The notes: a model not told the origin generated them from the sequence alone. DNA of 64,000 nucleotides from Cyclonatronum proteinivorum (GCF_003353065.1 NZ_CP027806.1:1443353-1507352); one strand, 5' to 3'. Positions 47,601 to 57,562 are shown, counted from the stretch's first letter. A program made the numbers and translations.

Positions 47601-47816
47601 GGCTCTGTTCTCGAACCGGTTATTACCCGGGACGGCGTTCGTGCGCTTACCCGCGATGATGGGAACATCCCCATCCCGCTTTTGATCCGGGGCACGACCG
47701 ATTCGCCTCAGGTGCGGCCGGATACCGAAGAAATCACCCGTGCGGTCACCGAATTTCTCCGGGACGCGGCTGGTGATGCGGTCCGAAACACCCTCCGGAA
47801 TTTGTTTGGAAATTAA
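44685..47816 (+). CDS. AsmA-family protein
   Basis: 1043 residues, anchored by an N-terminal TM helix (LFLKIFGAFIALIAVFLIAL). The start resembles AsmA: a helix followed by LTDERLKELILPTINEMTGR and VQVDRMSYTLFRTFPSFGL. The long body is made of repeated beta strands with recurring phrases (LVRYIELDEPVRDINV, GSASGLLADPENV), as in the repeating-beta-groove AsmA/TamB proteins proposed to move lipids between membranes. The C-terminus (IPLLIRGTTDSPQVRPD) is AsmA-like. Monocistronic or with the helicase 45 bp downstream. Confidence 0.88.
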   Translation: MKLFLKIFGAFIALIAVFLIALSFYLTDERLKELILPTINEMTGREVQVDRMSYTLFRTFPSFGLVIQGFDLPDTESPDILGADNPEHGSIARVGELILVVDLFPLLSGNLRVSRLDVNDPQLRYVVFEDGTTNIDSLLALFEEEDEALPPEAQDSTAQIDLESMRIRGAEIIFQDLSENTDVRLHDLEADVVISLGEFITTDVDARVGGLSVVFGGDTFLTDLPFSLNQRSVLDLAGERLTIETGTLNIRGLDLDLEGLIADYTSEAVLLELAFRSSSDDFGALLELVPDSFQEDLRGVETRGSLVLNGQISGRLGEDLVPDFEMVIGVDDGFIRYPGVASAIEDINIRIEARNERVVIERFSAIADINSLSVSGFINDPLEDTADFDLAFNLDLDLGTIRNFYPVDEFELEGKMAMNGNANGLLADPENARFDASLRLENGLVRYIELDEPVRDINVVLNATQELVTIDSFAARAAENTLRASGTIREPLNEARTRFDFNAEIFTDLASIPKFVPIDEDTLSMSGIFRFDGSASGLLADPENVTLTGQMSLQDGAIAYHLLPKPLDTIGFEASLTRDRLRIANSTVSIGGSSFRANGDVNDFLTDTPRINLTVAGEFNLGELPEFVDLQPYLSEISGRANADIQVIGPPMTPEDLTFIGLFRLTDFAAAGDSLPQPVSIPNANLVFSQEHVELRRFEMTMGASDFNFTGELRHYMRLIDDSTPDLATLNATFKSSVLNVDELWEWEPLPPDAEPEPFPVHLPRLAMNMDVEIGELIFLGVPITEIAGQVNTTDAEVRIVDAAARVFGGTAEGNLIWEVPDPENTKITFNGALQGLTAEDFFRQVEPAGMDDLHEYFSGTFSTSIEYFSEMDVFLDPVIPTMQSSGTFSMERTRMRNHPLQLEIANLLRVDELRDVRLDDLNSSFTIENSVMTLSNLNLTSADIGLELNGTQNLETDAIRYAAVVVLPGRLGSVLEPVITRDGVRALTRDDGNIPIPLLIRGTTDSPQVRPDTEEITRAVTEFLRDAAGDAVRNTLRNLFGN

Positions 47817-47861
47817 GCTAGGCGGGGCCGTCCAAAAGGGGAAAACAGAAAAGAATTATAC

Positions 47862-49856
47862 ATGAGCGAATCGAAAAAGGTCAGGAAACTCCTCAAAGAA
47901 GCCATTGCGGCCGTGCAGGACGAAATACATGCCGTGCAGCAGCATCCCCGGAGGGATGTGCTCACGGCACCTGAGTTTTTAGAGGACGAGGAAGACTTCA
48001 CCTACCGCTTTGAAAGCTCGAACCCCTCTTTTGAGCATGTTGACGAGCTCGCGCTCATTTCCGCTGATCCGCCGATTTCCGGCGAAGTTGTGCGAATAGA
48101 TGAAAAGCACATTGTTATCAAATTTGAAAAACGTCCGGATGAGCCCTTCATTCAGGGTGAGGTAGAATGGGTGAACGACTTCGTGCTGCAGCGTACGCTT
48201 GAGCAGCTCGAGTTCCTGAGTGAATCAGGGGATACGGCACAGATTGAGCGCCTGACCGAAATTTTCGGCAGCTCAGCGCTCAGCGGTGAAGCGGAATCAG
48301 CCGAAATCCTGCATGATGGCTACCGGAACGAGGCGCAGCAGCAGGCCATCCGAAAAGCGATGGACAACCGCGTGACCTATGTATGGGGTCCGCCCGGTAC
48401 CGGAAAAACAGCAACGCTCGGTTTTATCGTGGCCAACTACATGAAAGCCGGGAAAAAGGTGCTGTTTGCCTCCAATACCAATCGCGCAGTAGATGTGGGT
48501 TTGCTAAGCGTTATGCAGGCCCTGCAGCAGCTTCAGTTTCGGGTTGAGCCCGAACGCATTACCCGCTTCGGAGAGGCCGCGCTTGAAAATGAGCTCCTTG
48601 CACAGCTGAGTTTTGATGAACAGCTCGACGCGCGCAGGCGTCAGATTATCGGTCAGACGCTCGACTCAGCGCAGCAGCTCAGGCTGAAAATGCTGGAAGA
48701 AATGCGGAGTAAGCTGGAAAAAAGCGGGCGTAAAATGCCTGCGAAGCTTCAGAATGAATACGACATGCTTGCCCTGCAACTGGAAGACAAGCCGGGCGAA
48801 AGTGCCGCTGAAGCCGTGGCTTCGGAGCTGGAACAGCTGCGCTACCGTGAGCTGGTACGCAAAAAACTCATCGCAACGACCCTTGCAAGGGTGTGCACCT
48901 CCGATATCCTGCCTACGCTGAACTTCGACGCTGTTGTGATTGATGAAGCCTCCATGGCGAGCATCCCCTACATTCTGGTACTTGCGAGCCGAAGCAAAGC
49001 GCATATCGTATTTGCCGGCGATCCTATGCAGCTGCCGCCCATTGCCACAACAGCTAACCGCAAACACCGCGACTTTCTGGAAAAAGACGTGTACACCATG
49101 GCTTCCGAAGCCGACAGCATGGAGCAGCTCTTTGTCTGGAAAGATCAGAACCCCGGCATTACCTGTTTTTTTGATACCCAATACCGCCTTGAAGACGATT
49201 TGGCGGAAGTCATTAGCGAAGTCTTCTACGACGGGCGTCTCAAATCGGGCAAGGCCAACGCCATCATCCATGCGCCCTCACAACAGCTCACGCTCCGCGA
49301 CGCACAGCAAAAAGACAAGAGCGACGTAAGCGTGCACCTCGTCAACACAACCCGCTACGGCCCCTGGATCGACACCCCGAAATCAGAGTATGGCTTTCGT
49401 CCGGTTAATCAGGTGCATCGTGACCTTGTAATGGAGCTGGTGAAAAGACTGGTTCAGAAAGAGCAGCTGCATCCGTCGCAAATTGGTATCATTGTACCCT
49501 TTCGCAGTGTTGTTTGGGATTACCGCCGTGAGCTGTACAGCAGTAATTTCAGCGGGGTAGAAGTTGGAACCATCCATACCTTTCAGGGGCGTGAAAAGGA
49601 AGCCATCTTATTTGATTTGGTGATGAGCGGAGCCGGTGAAACCCAGCCGCGACGCCATTTTACGGTCCGCCCCTTCGATGAAACCAAGAACGGGCTGAGC
49701 GTACCCCGTTTGCTCAATGTTGCCTTTTCAAGGGCCAAAAAGCACATGGTTGTGTTGGCCGATATGGATCACGTTCGCCGGGTCTATCACGGTAAGTTTT
49801 TAGGAAACCTCCTGCACAAACTGCGGGTCAATAAAATTACAGGCAAAAAAAGGTGA
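47862..49856 (+). CDS. Superfamily 1 helicase, UPF1/IGHMBP2-like
   Basis: ATP-dependent nucleic-acid helicase. 664 residues: an N-terminal beta-barrel region, Walker A GPPGTGKT (176-183), Walker B VVIDEASMASI, motif III FAGDPMQLPPI, motif IV region DTQYRLEDDL, motif V GVEVGTIHTFQGREKEAI and motif VI NVAFSRAKKHMVVLAD. The domain order matches AAA_11/AAA_12 proteins of the UPF1 type. No nuclease domain is present. Role in DNA or RNA metabolism is unknown. Confidence 0.92.
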   Translation: MSESKKVRKLLKEAIAAVQDEIHAVQQHPRRDVLTAPEFLEDEEDFTYRFESSNPSFEHVDELALISADPPISGEVVRIDEKHIVIKFEKRPDEPFIQGEVEWVNDFVLQRTLEQLEFLSESGDTAQIERLTEIFGSSALSGEAESAEILHDGYRNEAQQQAIRKAMDNRVTYVWGPPGTGKTATLGFIVANYMKAGKKVLFASNTNRAVDVGLLSVMQALQQLQFRVEPERITRFGEAALENELLAQLSFDEQLDARRRQIIGQTLDSAQQLRLKMLEEMRSKLEKSGRKMPAKLQNEYDMLALQLEDKPGESAAEAVASELEQLRYRELVRKKLIATTLARVCTSDILPTLNFDAVVIDEASMASIPYILVLASRSKAHIVFAGDPMQLPPIATTANRKHRDFLEKDVYTMASEADSMEQLFVWKDQNPGITCFFDTQYRLEDDLAEVISEVFYDGRLKSGKANAIIHAPSQQLTLRDAQQKDKSDVSVHLVNTTRYGPWIDTPKSEYGFRPVNQVHRDLVMELVKRLVQKEQLHPSQIGIIVPFRSVVWDYRRELYSSNFSGVEVGTIHTFQGREKEAILFDLVMSGAGETQPRRHFTVRPFDETKNGLSVPRLLNVAFSRAKKHMVVLADMDHVRRVYHGKFLGNLLHKLRVNKITGKKR

Positions 49857-49867
49857 GCTTGCCGATT

Positions 49868-49925
<58 letters not shown>

Positions 49926-49993
49926 GGTAATTATATCACCAAGGTTTGGAGATTGACTTGCAGGAAGGGCAGGTTGTTTTGAATTTTGCCATC

Positions 49994-50022
49994 CAAGCCC
50001 CAAGCCCCAAGCCCCAAACCAT
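49994..50022. repeat. Second heptamer microsatellite (AAGCCCC)n
   Basis: About three copies of AAGCCCC in tandem plus a degenerate fourth, reaching the stop-codon side of the minus-strand cupin gene. A different unit from the array 70 bp away. Confidence 0.8.
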
Positions 50023-50483
50023 CAAAGGCGTGCTTTTTTTCTTACTTCCGTCTCTTTACCTAAGAGCTCATCGGCCATGTGTGCGTCCGGAACGGCGGGC
50101 CGGTCCCGGTAGCGGTCAACAATGCAGATGAAGCTGAGGGGCTCGCCGGCGTCTGCGTGAAACTGATGTAAGGTTTCCGGGCTGATGTACACAACGTCGA
50201 AGGTTTTGAGCGGATGAACTTCATCTCCCAAAATCATAGAGCCGCTGCCTTCAATGATCATGACCGAGTGCGGGTGCCGGTGATATTCCAGGGAGGAGTA
50301 TCCGCCCGCCTCGACCCGGAACACGCGGGTTTGCATGTTCAGCTCGTACTCGTTCTCCCCTTCGCCAAGTAGGGAAAAGCGGGTGATGTCTTTGAAATTG
50401 GTTCCCGCTGTTTTGTAGGTTTTGGCTTCAATGCCTTCCCAACCTTCAGGAGAGCGGCGGATAATCTTGGAATTTTTCTTCAT
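50022..50483 (-). CDS. Cupin protein, probable methylthioxylulose-phosphate methylsulfurylase
   Basis: 153 residues from ATG 50483 (an open frame to 50504 adds 7 residues). Single cupin domain: motif 1 YHRHPHSVMIIEGSGSM with H68, H70 and H72, motif 2 PETLHQFHA with H106 and H109, then CIVDRYRDRP. It lies 41 bp after a RuBisCO-like gene on the same strand. In Rhodospirillum rubrum a cupin next to the RuBisCO-like isomerase removes methanethiol from 1-methylthioxylulose 5-phosphate to give DXP, in the methylthioadenosine-isoprenoid shunt. Cupin identity is sure; the specific reaction is inference from context. Confidence 0.85.
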   Translation of the reverse strand: MKKNSKIIRRSPEGWEGIEAKTYKTAGTNFKDITRFSLLGEGENEYELNMQTRVFRVEAGGYSSLEYHRHPHSVMIIEGSGSMILGDEVHPLKTFDVVYISPETLHQFHADAGEPLSFICIVDRYRDRPAVPDAHMADELLGKETEVRKKARL

Positions 50484-50524
50484 GGATTTTTCAATTTTCA
50501 GCAAAGTAAAAGCTAATGCGCCGG

Positions 50525-51649
50525 CTATTGGTTCAGAAGTTCAGTGAGTTCGCGGCTGGCAAATTCGATACCCCGCGGGTGCTGATACAGGCTGCCGCCA
50601 ATCAGAAAACAGGTGTCGGGGCCGTAGGCTTCGAGCAGGCTTGTAAGGGTGTCGCGCTGTACCCCGCCGCCGGGTGTTGGGATGGAAGCTGCAATACCTC
50701 CCAGGGGTCTCCGGCAGTTCTCATTAATGGCATGGCAGGCGGCTTCAGAAAAAGAGAAGCGGCCTCCGGCATTGGGATAAATCACAAAATCAGCGCCGAG
50801 TTTACGCCAGAGCGTGCCGTAAAGAAATTCCGGAGTAAAGCCCTGCGTGTCGCTCATCACATAGGCCCCGGAAAAAGCAGGGTGTGCCATGATAGGAAGC
50901 GGGATTCCGCTTTTGGCCAGCTCAGTCATGGTTGATGGACCGCAAAGGTGCGGCATAAGCAGTACGCCCCCCGCGCCCGCTTCGTATGCTTGCTCGTAGC
51001 GGCGCAGGGTCTCAGAGCCATCGGCGGTGATGTTGGGAAAATAGGCGGCAAGGTGCCCGGTTTTGTCCGCGGCGCGTTTGACCGCATCCGTGCAGGCTGC
51101 GAGCCGGTCGGCAAAAGGCGATGTTGGCTGATTCGCAAGGCCGTGATCGTCTTTGATGATGTCAACGCCGCCCAGTGCGAAGCTGTAGCAGAAGTGCGCG
51201 AGCTCACGGGTTTCGAGACCGATTGGCTTCAGGGCAGAGCAGCTCAAGGCACGCCGCCGGGTAATGCCGAATTTTTCGCGAACACCATCAAGTCCGGCTT
51301 TGGGGCCGGGCAGGATTTCGTCGGGAATTTCATCCCATTCACAGCCAACAACCTGCGCACCCGGAAAAAGCGACATGTTGCCAAAAAGTACGTTCAGAAA
51401 CTGAGAGACCTCATCCCCCAAAGAATCAAGCGCATAGCTGATAGAAGCCTGCCAGCGATTTTCCCTTTCCGCAGCGGTGAGGCTGATCAGCTGACCTACG
51501 ATATGTCCGCGAATTTCATCACTTAGCACATCGTCGGGGAGTTCAACGCTTTGTTCGTAGGCGATACGGCGGCAAAAAAGGGCCGCCTCCGATTTGGAGA
51601 CGGCCTGAATCAGGTAATGTACCGTAAATCGGTTTTCAGAAATAATCAT
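50525..51649 (-). CDS. RuBisCO-like protein (form IV), probable methylthioribulose-1-phosphate isomerase
   Basis: 374 residues of the RuBisCO large-subunit fold, but not a CO2-fixing enzyme. Seen: ALKPIGLETREL (K141), GGVDIIKDDHGLANQ (K166, D167, D168, H169) at the metal site, AHPAFSGA (H256), and phosphate-binding PTPGGGVQRDT and IGGSLYQHP. The KDDHG variant rather than KDDE separates it from bona fide RuBisCO and from MtnW enolases, and points to the isomerase-type group. It follows purA by 27 bp and precedes the cupin by 41 bp. The exact reaction needs a phylogeny or assay. Confidence 0.88.
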   Translation of the reverse strand: MIISENRFTVHYLIQAVSKSEAALFCRRIAYEQSVELPDDVLSDEIRGHIVGQLISLTAAERENRWQASISYALDSLGDEVSQFLNVLFGNMSLFPGAQVVGCEWDEIPDEILPGPKAGLDGVREKFGITRRRALSCSALKPIGLETRELAHFCYSFALGGVDIIKDDHGLANQPTSPFADRLAACTDAVKRAADKTGHLAAYFPNITADGSETLRRYEQAYEAGAGGVLLMPHLCGPSTMTELAKSGIPLPIMAHPAFSGAYVMSDTQGFTPEFLYGTLWRKLGADFVIYPNAGGRFSFSEAACHAINENCRRPLGGIAASIPTPGGGVQRDTLTSLLEAYGPDTCFLIGGSLYQHPRGIEFASRELTELLNQ

Positions 51650-51676
51650 GGATCAGTAAAAAGGTCAGTCGTCTTT

Positions 51677-52960
<1,284 letters not shown>

Positions 52961-53010
52961 TTAACTAATGAAATGTACAGTACAGTAAACAGATTTGGGA
53001 CTTTCTCCCA

Positions 53011-53039
53011 TAAAAAAAGGTGTACCGAAGCACACCTTA
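53011..53039 (-). terminator. Terminator-like hairpin in the purA leader
   Basis: AAGGTGT pairs with ACACCTT around a short loop (53018-53039), followed on the minus strand by a run of T. It lies 57-85 bp upstream of purA. The upstream STAS gene already has its own stronger terminator, so this may be an attenuator or a second tandem terminator. Confidence 0.55.
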
Positions 53040-53115
53040 CTATGATGTTTCAAGGAAGAATGATATCCCGCGGTAATAGAGCAGACAGATGAATCATTTA
53101 ATGAAAGCTTAGCAT

Positions 53116-53149
53116 AAAAAAGACCGGATCAAGCTGATCCGGCCTTTTT
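53116..53149 (-). terminator. Terminator of the secDF-STAS operon
   Basis: Arms AAAAAGACCGGATCA and TGATCCGGCCTTTTT with one mismatch and a 3-base loop; T-run on the minus strand, 28 bp after the STAS stop. Confidence 0.8.
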
Positions 53150-53176
53150 GTATGGGATTTAGTCGGTGTGACGGGA

Positions 53177-53518
53177 TTACTCCGCGTAAGACTCGACCGC
53201 TGCATCAACCGACTTAAAATGCTTGAAAACCGTGATCAGTTTGGTCACGATAAGCAGGCTTTCAATTTTGTTGGTTGCGTTGGCTATGCGAAGGTCGCCG
53301 CCGGCATTCCGCATGGTTGTGAGCGCCCCGATGAGCATTCCCAAACCGGAAGAATTCATAAAAGCGACTTTCTTGAGGTCAACAACTACATTTTTGTGAC
53401 CTTTGTCGATCAGCTCATGAAGGGTTTCGTTGAGCTTGGTGGCATCCGGGCCACCCATCACATTGCCTTTAAACTCGATTACGTTACAATTGTAACGCTC
53501 TGACAGGTTAAAACTCAT
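53177..53518 (-). CDS. STAS-domain protein (anti-sigma factor antagonist-like)
   Basis: 113 residues, one STAS domain. The phosphorylatable serine region is AFMNSSGLGMLIGAL (S56/S57), as in SpoIIAA/RsbV proteins that titrate anti-sigma kinases in a partner-switching system. No partner kinase or sigma factor is nearby. It follows secF by 33 bp on the same strand and precedes a strong terminator, so it is the last gene of a secD-secF-STAS operon. Why it is coupled to secDF is unclear. Confidence 0.9.
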   Translation of the reverse strand: MSFNLSERYNCNVIEFKGNVMGGPDATKLNETLHELIDKGHKNVVVDLKKVAFMNSSGLGMLIGALTTMRNAGGDLRIANATNKIESLLIVTKLITVFKHFKSVDAAVESYAE

Positions 53519-53551
53519 GGTTTACCTCTGGTGATGTATGTTGGTTAGGAT

Positions 53552-54460
53552 TTAGGATTTAGCTTTTTTCAGCTGCAGATCGACTACGAGGCCGCTTGCT
53601 ACAAAGATTGAGCTATATGTACCAAGAATTACCCCTAAAATCAAGGCAAAAGATAATCCTTTAAGTACTTCTCCACCAAAGAAAAATAAAATACTGACAG
53701 CAATCAAGGTGGTGACAGAAGTTACGAACGTACGGCTGAGCGTGTTGTTCACGCTGCGGTTTACCATATCATCATAGGCTTCTGTTTTAAAGATGAGGGA
53801 ATTTTCCCTAATCCGGTCAAACACAACCACCGTATCGTTCAGCGAGTATCCTACAATGGTGAGGAAGGCCGCGATAATAGCCTGATTGATATCGAGGCTG
53901 AATGGCACTACATCGTACAGCAGCGTGAAAATACCGAGGGTGATGATCACGTCGTGTGCGAGCGCGGCAACCGCGCCGGCTGAGTAGTACCACTTTTTAA
54001 AGCGGATGAGGATATAGATAAAGATAATGGCGAGGGCAAACAGGATAGACTGCAGCGCTGCATTTCTCAGGTCTTCGGCAAACCGCGGACCTACCAGGTC
54101 GGTTTTGATGATTTCTGCGGGATTGTCCGGGAAGGCCGATCCCATCGTGCTCAGCACAATTTGCTGAAGCTCGTTGCTGTCGATATCAGCGTCGGTCCGT
54201 ACGTTGATATCCGCTCCGAAGGTTCTTACTTCGGGTGCACCGCCAAAAGGTTCGGTGAGTACGTTACGGATGTCTTCAACAGCCGGAGAGCTGCCCTGAA
54301 AGGAAACAACAATTTCGGTACCGCCACGGAAGTCGATACCAAACTGAAGGCCTTTAAATAAAATGGCACCGATTGATAACAGTACCAGAACCGTAGAGAT
54401 GATGTACCCGATCTTACGGTTGTGGATTAATTGAAATTTTGGATCTTCAAATACTCTCAT
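53552..54460 (-). CDS. secF: Protein translocase subunit SecF
   Basis: Inner-membrane partner of SecD that pulls on translocating proteins using the proton gradient. 302 residues with six expected TM helices. Seen: a conserved start KIGYIISTVLVLLSIGAILF, the FGIDFRGGTEIVVSFQG segment, NDTVVVFDRIREN and the C-terminal FALILGVILGTYSSIFVAS. It starts 52 bp after the secD stop. Confidence 0.96.
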   Translation of the reverse strand: MRVFEDPKFQLIHNRKIGYIISTVLVLLSIGAILFKGLQFGIDFRGGTEIVVSFQGSSPAVEDIRNVLTEPFGGAPEVRTFGADINVRTDADIDSNELQQIVLSTMGSAFPDNPAEIIKTDLVGPRFAEDLRNAALQSILFALAIIFIYILIRFKKWYYSAGAVAALAHDVIITLGIFTLLYDVVPFSLDINQAIIAAFLTIVGYSLNDTVVVFDRIRENSLIFKTEAYDDMVNRSVNNTLSRTFVTSVTTLIAVSILFFFGGEVLKGLSFALILGVILGTYSSIFVASGLVVDLQLKKAKS

Positions 54461-54512
54461 AGTGTGTATGAATTTCTGGTTGCTTGGTTAATGGATAAAA
54501 AAGCGCCGGGTA

Positions 54513-56336
54513 TTAACCGAAGCTGACAGCAGGATTCTTGCCGCGGGCCAGCCAATCCACAATCACACGGGTGATGACGATTGCGCTGAACAGGGAGGCA
54601 ACAATACCGGCCATAAGGGTTACGGCGAAGCCTTTAATCGGACCCATACCAAAGCTGAACAGAATTACAGCGGTGAGGAAGGTCGTAATATTCGCATCGA
54701 GAATCGCGCTCATGGCGTTGGCATAGCCGCTCTCAATGGAAGCAATCAGAGATTTACCGGCGCGCTGTTCTTCGCGGATCCGGTCGAAAATGAGTACGTT
54801 GGCATCAACCGCCATACCGATCGTCAGAACAATACCTGCGATACCAGGCAGCGTAAGCGTAGCCTGAAATGCAGAAAGGATTCCGAGGATGAAAACGATG
54901 TTGAGAATCAGCGCGATGTTGGCAATACCACCGGCTGTGCGGTAGTACATGATCATAAAGATGGCAACAAGCATGAGACCAAACAGCGCGGAGTTGAAAC
55001 CGGCGCGAATGGAAGCTTCACCCAGTGTTGCACCAACCGTACGTTCTTCGATGATTTCAAGCGGGGCAGGCAGCGCACCGGAGAGCAGAATGTTCACCAA
55101 ATCTTCCGCTTCTGAAAGACCGCCGAGACCGCTGATGGAGGAGCGTCCGTCGGCAATCTGTGTACGCACAGTCGGGTAGCTGTACACCATGCCGTCAAGA
55201 ATGATCGCTACCGGCCTGCCGATATTGGCCGCGGTTATCATGCTCCAGGTACGGGCGCCTTCGCGGTTCATGCTCATCGAAACTTCCGGCGCGTTGGTCT
55301 GCGGGTCGAATGACGGGCGCGCGTCGGTGATCACATCACCGGTGAGCTCAACCTGAGAGCGTACGCCAAGCAGGGGCAGCATGGCGCTTCCGCCGCCGAT
55401 GTTTTCAGCGCGGGCACCCCACATCAGCTGAATGTTGGCCGGAATAACGCGCTGAACGGCATCGCGGGCAAGCATTTCATTAATGGCAGCGGTATCCTGA
55501 GCCATCGCATATCCAAAGCGCACATCAGGTCCGCCGATATCGAGCAGCAGCCCGGAGAGCGGATTACGGGTTACGGTTTCGGTTTCACCGTCTTCCCCTT
55601 CAACTTCTTCCGTTTCGGTAAGCACCTGAACAACGCGCTCAAAGGTGCTGCGCAGCTCGTTGGGGTTGGCCATGGTACGGAACTCAAGTCGGGCCGTACC
55701 CCGAAGCAGGTTACGGACACGCTCCTGATCGTCGTCAACGCCGGGAAGCTCAACAACAACGCGGTTGGCACCCGCACGGACAATCGATGGCTCGGTTACT
55801 CCGAAGCGGTCAATCCGATTCCGGATAATTTCAACAGCGCGGTCAACAGCGCGATTACGCTGTGCTTCCAGATATGCGCGCACTTCGTCGTTGGTTGAAG
55901 CCCGCGTGAGGTCGTCGGCATTCATGTGGAAGTACCGGCTGAGACGTGCACCGGGATCGCGCCGCTCAAATTCCGCTACAAATTCCACCACAACATCGAT
56001 GTTGGCATCCTGCGCGCGCATGGCAGCGGCTTCGAGCACTTCATCAAAAAGATCATCGCGCTGATCGCGGGCAAGTTCGCCTATAAGCTGCGCTGTAGCC
56101 AGCTCAAGCGTTACATACATCCCGCCCTGAAGGTCGAGACCAAAACTAAGCGCCTGACTGCGCAGGTTGGTAAGGCGCTCTTCATTGGCGAAGCGGTATT
56201 CAACCTGTTCTTCAGGCGACAACGAATTAATATGGCGCTCTTCCAGCCAGTGACGGACACTGAACTGAAGGTAGTACCCTGTGAGAACAAGGAAGCCAAG
56301 AATAAAGAATATCTTGGTAGAGCTTGTTTGTTTCAT
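54513..56336 (-). CDS. secD: Protein translocase subunit SecD
   Basis: Inner-membrane translocase with a large periplasmic P1 domain. 607 residues. The P1 head includes FGLDLQGGMYVTLEL, IRNRIDRFGVTEPSI and VVELPGVDD; the membrane part carries GMAVDANVLIFDRIREE with the proton-path aspartate, and GPIKGFAVTLMAGIVASLFSAI at the end. The periplasmic domain is longer than that of E. coli in its acidic insertion (TETEEVEGEDGETET), common in this group. First gene of the secDF operon. Confidence 0.96.
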   Translation of the reverse strand: MKQTSSTKIFFILGFLVLTGYYLQFSVRHWLEERHINSLSPEEQVEYRFANEERLTNLRSQALSFGLDLQGGMYVTLELATAQLIGELARDQRDDLFDEVLEAAAMRAQDANIDVVVEFVAEFERRDPGARLSRYFHMNADDLTRASTNDEVRAYLEAQRNRAVDRAVEIIRNRIDRFGVTEPSIVRAGANRVVVELPGVDDDQERVRNLLRGTARLEFRTMANPNELRSTFERVVQVLTETEEVEGEDGETETVTRNPLSGLLLDIGGPDVRFGYAMAQDTAAINEMLARDAVQRVIPANIQLMWGARAENIGGGSAMLPLLGVRSQVELTGDVITDARPSFDPQTNAPEVSMSMNREGARTWSMITAANIGRPVAIILDGMVYSYPTVRTQIADGRSSISGLGGLSEAEDLVNILLSGALPAPLEIIEERTVGATLGEASIRAGFNSALFGLMLVAIFMIMYYRTAGGIANIALILNIVFILGILSAFQATLTLPGIAGIVLTIGMAVDANVLIFDRIREEQRAGKSLIASIESGYANAMSAILDANITTFLTAVILFSFGMGPIKGFAVTLMAGIVASLFSAIVITRVIVDWLARGKNPAVSFG

Positions 56337-56676
56337 GGATATAGGATTTTTTGAAGGGTTAGATGGAGATACTGCCGGTTTCAGAAACTGATTTTTAGAT
56401 TCCGTTTTTGACGCAGGCAGCCGCGGCAGAACCGCGTTTTTTTGCTTTGGTGAAAATCATCAGCAGGGCGTTCCATTTTCCGGATAGTACTTCAGATGGA
56501 TGATCGGGTAAGGCGGTACTAAAGCCTTACATCACAGATTATTCCTGCCCGCGGATAATCGCAGGCGGACGCTCAGGACGTCAACATCAAATCACCTGAA
56601 TGGGTGTCAGCCCAGTAGGGGGGGAAGGATGGTGCAGCTGTTTCATACAGCAAGCGCACGCCCTGAAGCGCGGGTG
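56337..56676. other. Intergenic region between a hypothetical gene and secD
   Basis: 340 bp on the secD leader side. It contains two short inverted repeats (GTAAGGC/GCCTTAC at 56509-56531 and CCTGC/GCAGG near 56547-56567) and no supported gene. It should hold the secD promoter. Confidence 0.4.
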
Positions 56677-57210
56677 CTAAGGAGCGTTGACGGACTGACC
56701 GGAAATGATGGCCTGCAGCCTGAAAGAAGGGAAGGCTGAAATTTGTTTGTGCAGGCTGTCGCGCAGGAAAGAAGGATAGGTTTCCGTGCCGGAGGCGCTA
56801 AATAGGGTGCCGGAAAGCGTAACGGCAAAGTGCTTGAGAATAAGCTGAATACTGATTCGCTCATGGGCGAAGGTGCCGGCCATGTCGCTCGCATCGTGAT
56901 GTTGCGTCCAGGCCAGATACAGGTGGGGAAGGAAGCGTGTTTTGTCGTCCGGGCATTCATCAGCACCGGTAGTATGAGCACCCAACATCGTTTTTTGGAT
57001 GAGGCTTCGGAGGTGCTCGCTGTTTGGTTTGTCAGATTGCGCTTCGGTATCTGTATCTGAATATGCTACAGAAAGGTGCTGAATAACCCAGTTGCTGAAC
57101 GTATTATACTCCTTTACCGCCTGATGTTGCGGCAGATGTGTGAGGGCAAAGCCGCCCAGCACCAGGAAAACAACCGTAAGTCTGAGTTTGAGACCAAAGA
57201 AATTTTGCAT
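56677..57210 (-). CDS. Hypothetical protein with N-terminal hydrophobic anchor
   Basis: Not recognised. 177 residues starting MQNFFGLKLRLTVVFLVLGG, a signal peptide or single anchor, then a polar body with repeated His (TQHHDASD, LPQHQAV) and two lone cysteines at most. It precedes secD by 340 bp on the same strand. A terminator-like hairpin sits in its leader. It could be a secreted small protein; coding status is moderately supported by the clean frame and start. Confidence 0.55.
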   Translation of the reverse strand: MQNFFGLKLRLTVVFLVLGGFALTHLPQHQAVKEYNTFSNWVIQHLSVAYSDTDTEAQSDKPNSEHLRSLIQKTMLGAHTTGADECPDDKTRFLPHLYLAWTQHHDASDMAGTFAHERISIQLILKHFAVTLSGTLFSASGTETYPSFLRDSLHKQISAFPSFRLQAIISGQSVNAP

Positions 57211-57244
57211 TCCTTAAAGATAGCAAGCTCCGTTGCGCGCAACA

Positions 57245-57284
57245 ACAAAAAAATAAGGCACGCTCCGGGCGGGGAACGTGCCTT
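57245..57284 (-). terminator. Terminator-like hairpin upstream of the hypothetical gene
   Basis: Perfect 8-bp arms AAGGCACG (57255-57262) and CGTGCCTT (57277-57284), followed on the minus strand by a T-rich run. It lies 45 bp upstream of the gene at 56677-57210, and no minus-strand gene ends before it. Confidence 0.55.
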
Positions 57285-57562
57285 TCTATTTGATTCGACT
57301 GTTATATCAATAATCTAAAAGATGACGCAAGCTATAGACTTGTTTATCTGAATCAAAACTAACGATATCCGCTGAAAAATCAATTAATGTAATGGCTAAA
57401 GCGCGATTAGTCTTATATTTTTAGGTAAAGAAAGTCAAAAAAGCGCTTTTAGTTAAGTTTCTTCAAATTATCAGGTAATGCTGGCTCAAAAAGGCATAAG
57501 TCCGTCAAGTTGGGTATTTTAACAAACTAAACGGGGCTGTTTAAATGAGCGGTCATTCTTAG
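57285..57562. other. AT-rich intergenic stretch
   Basis: About 280 bp of AT-rich sequence with no supported gene or repeat. It ends at the left end of the MITE-like element copy B. Confidence 0.4.
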
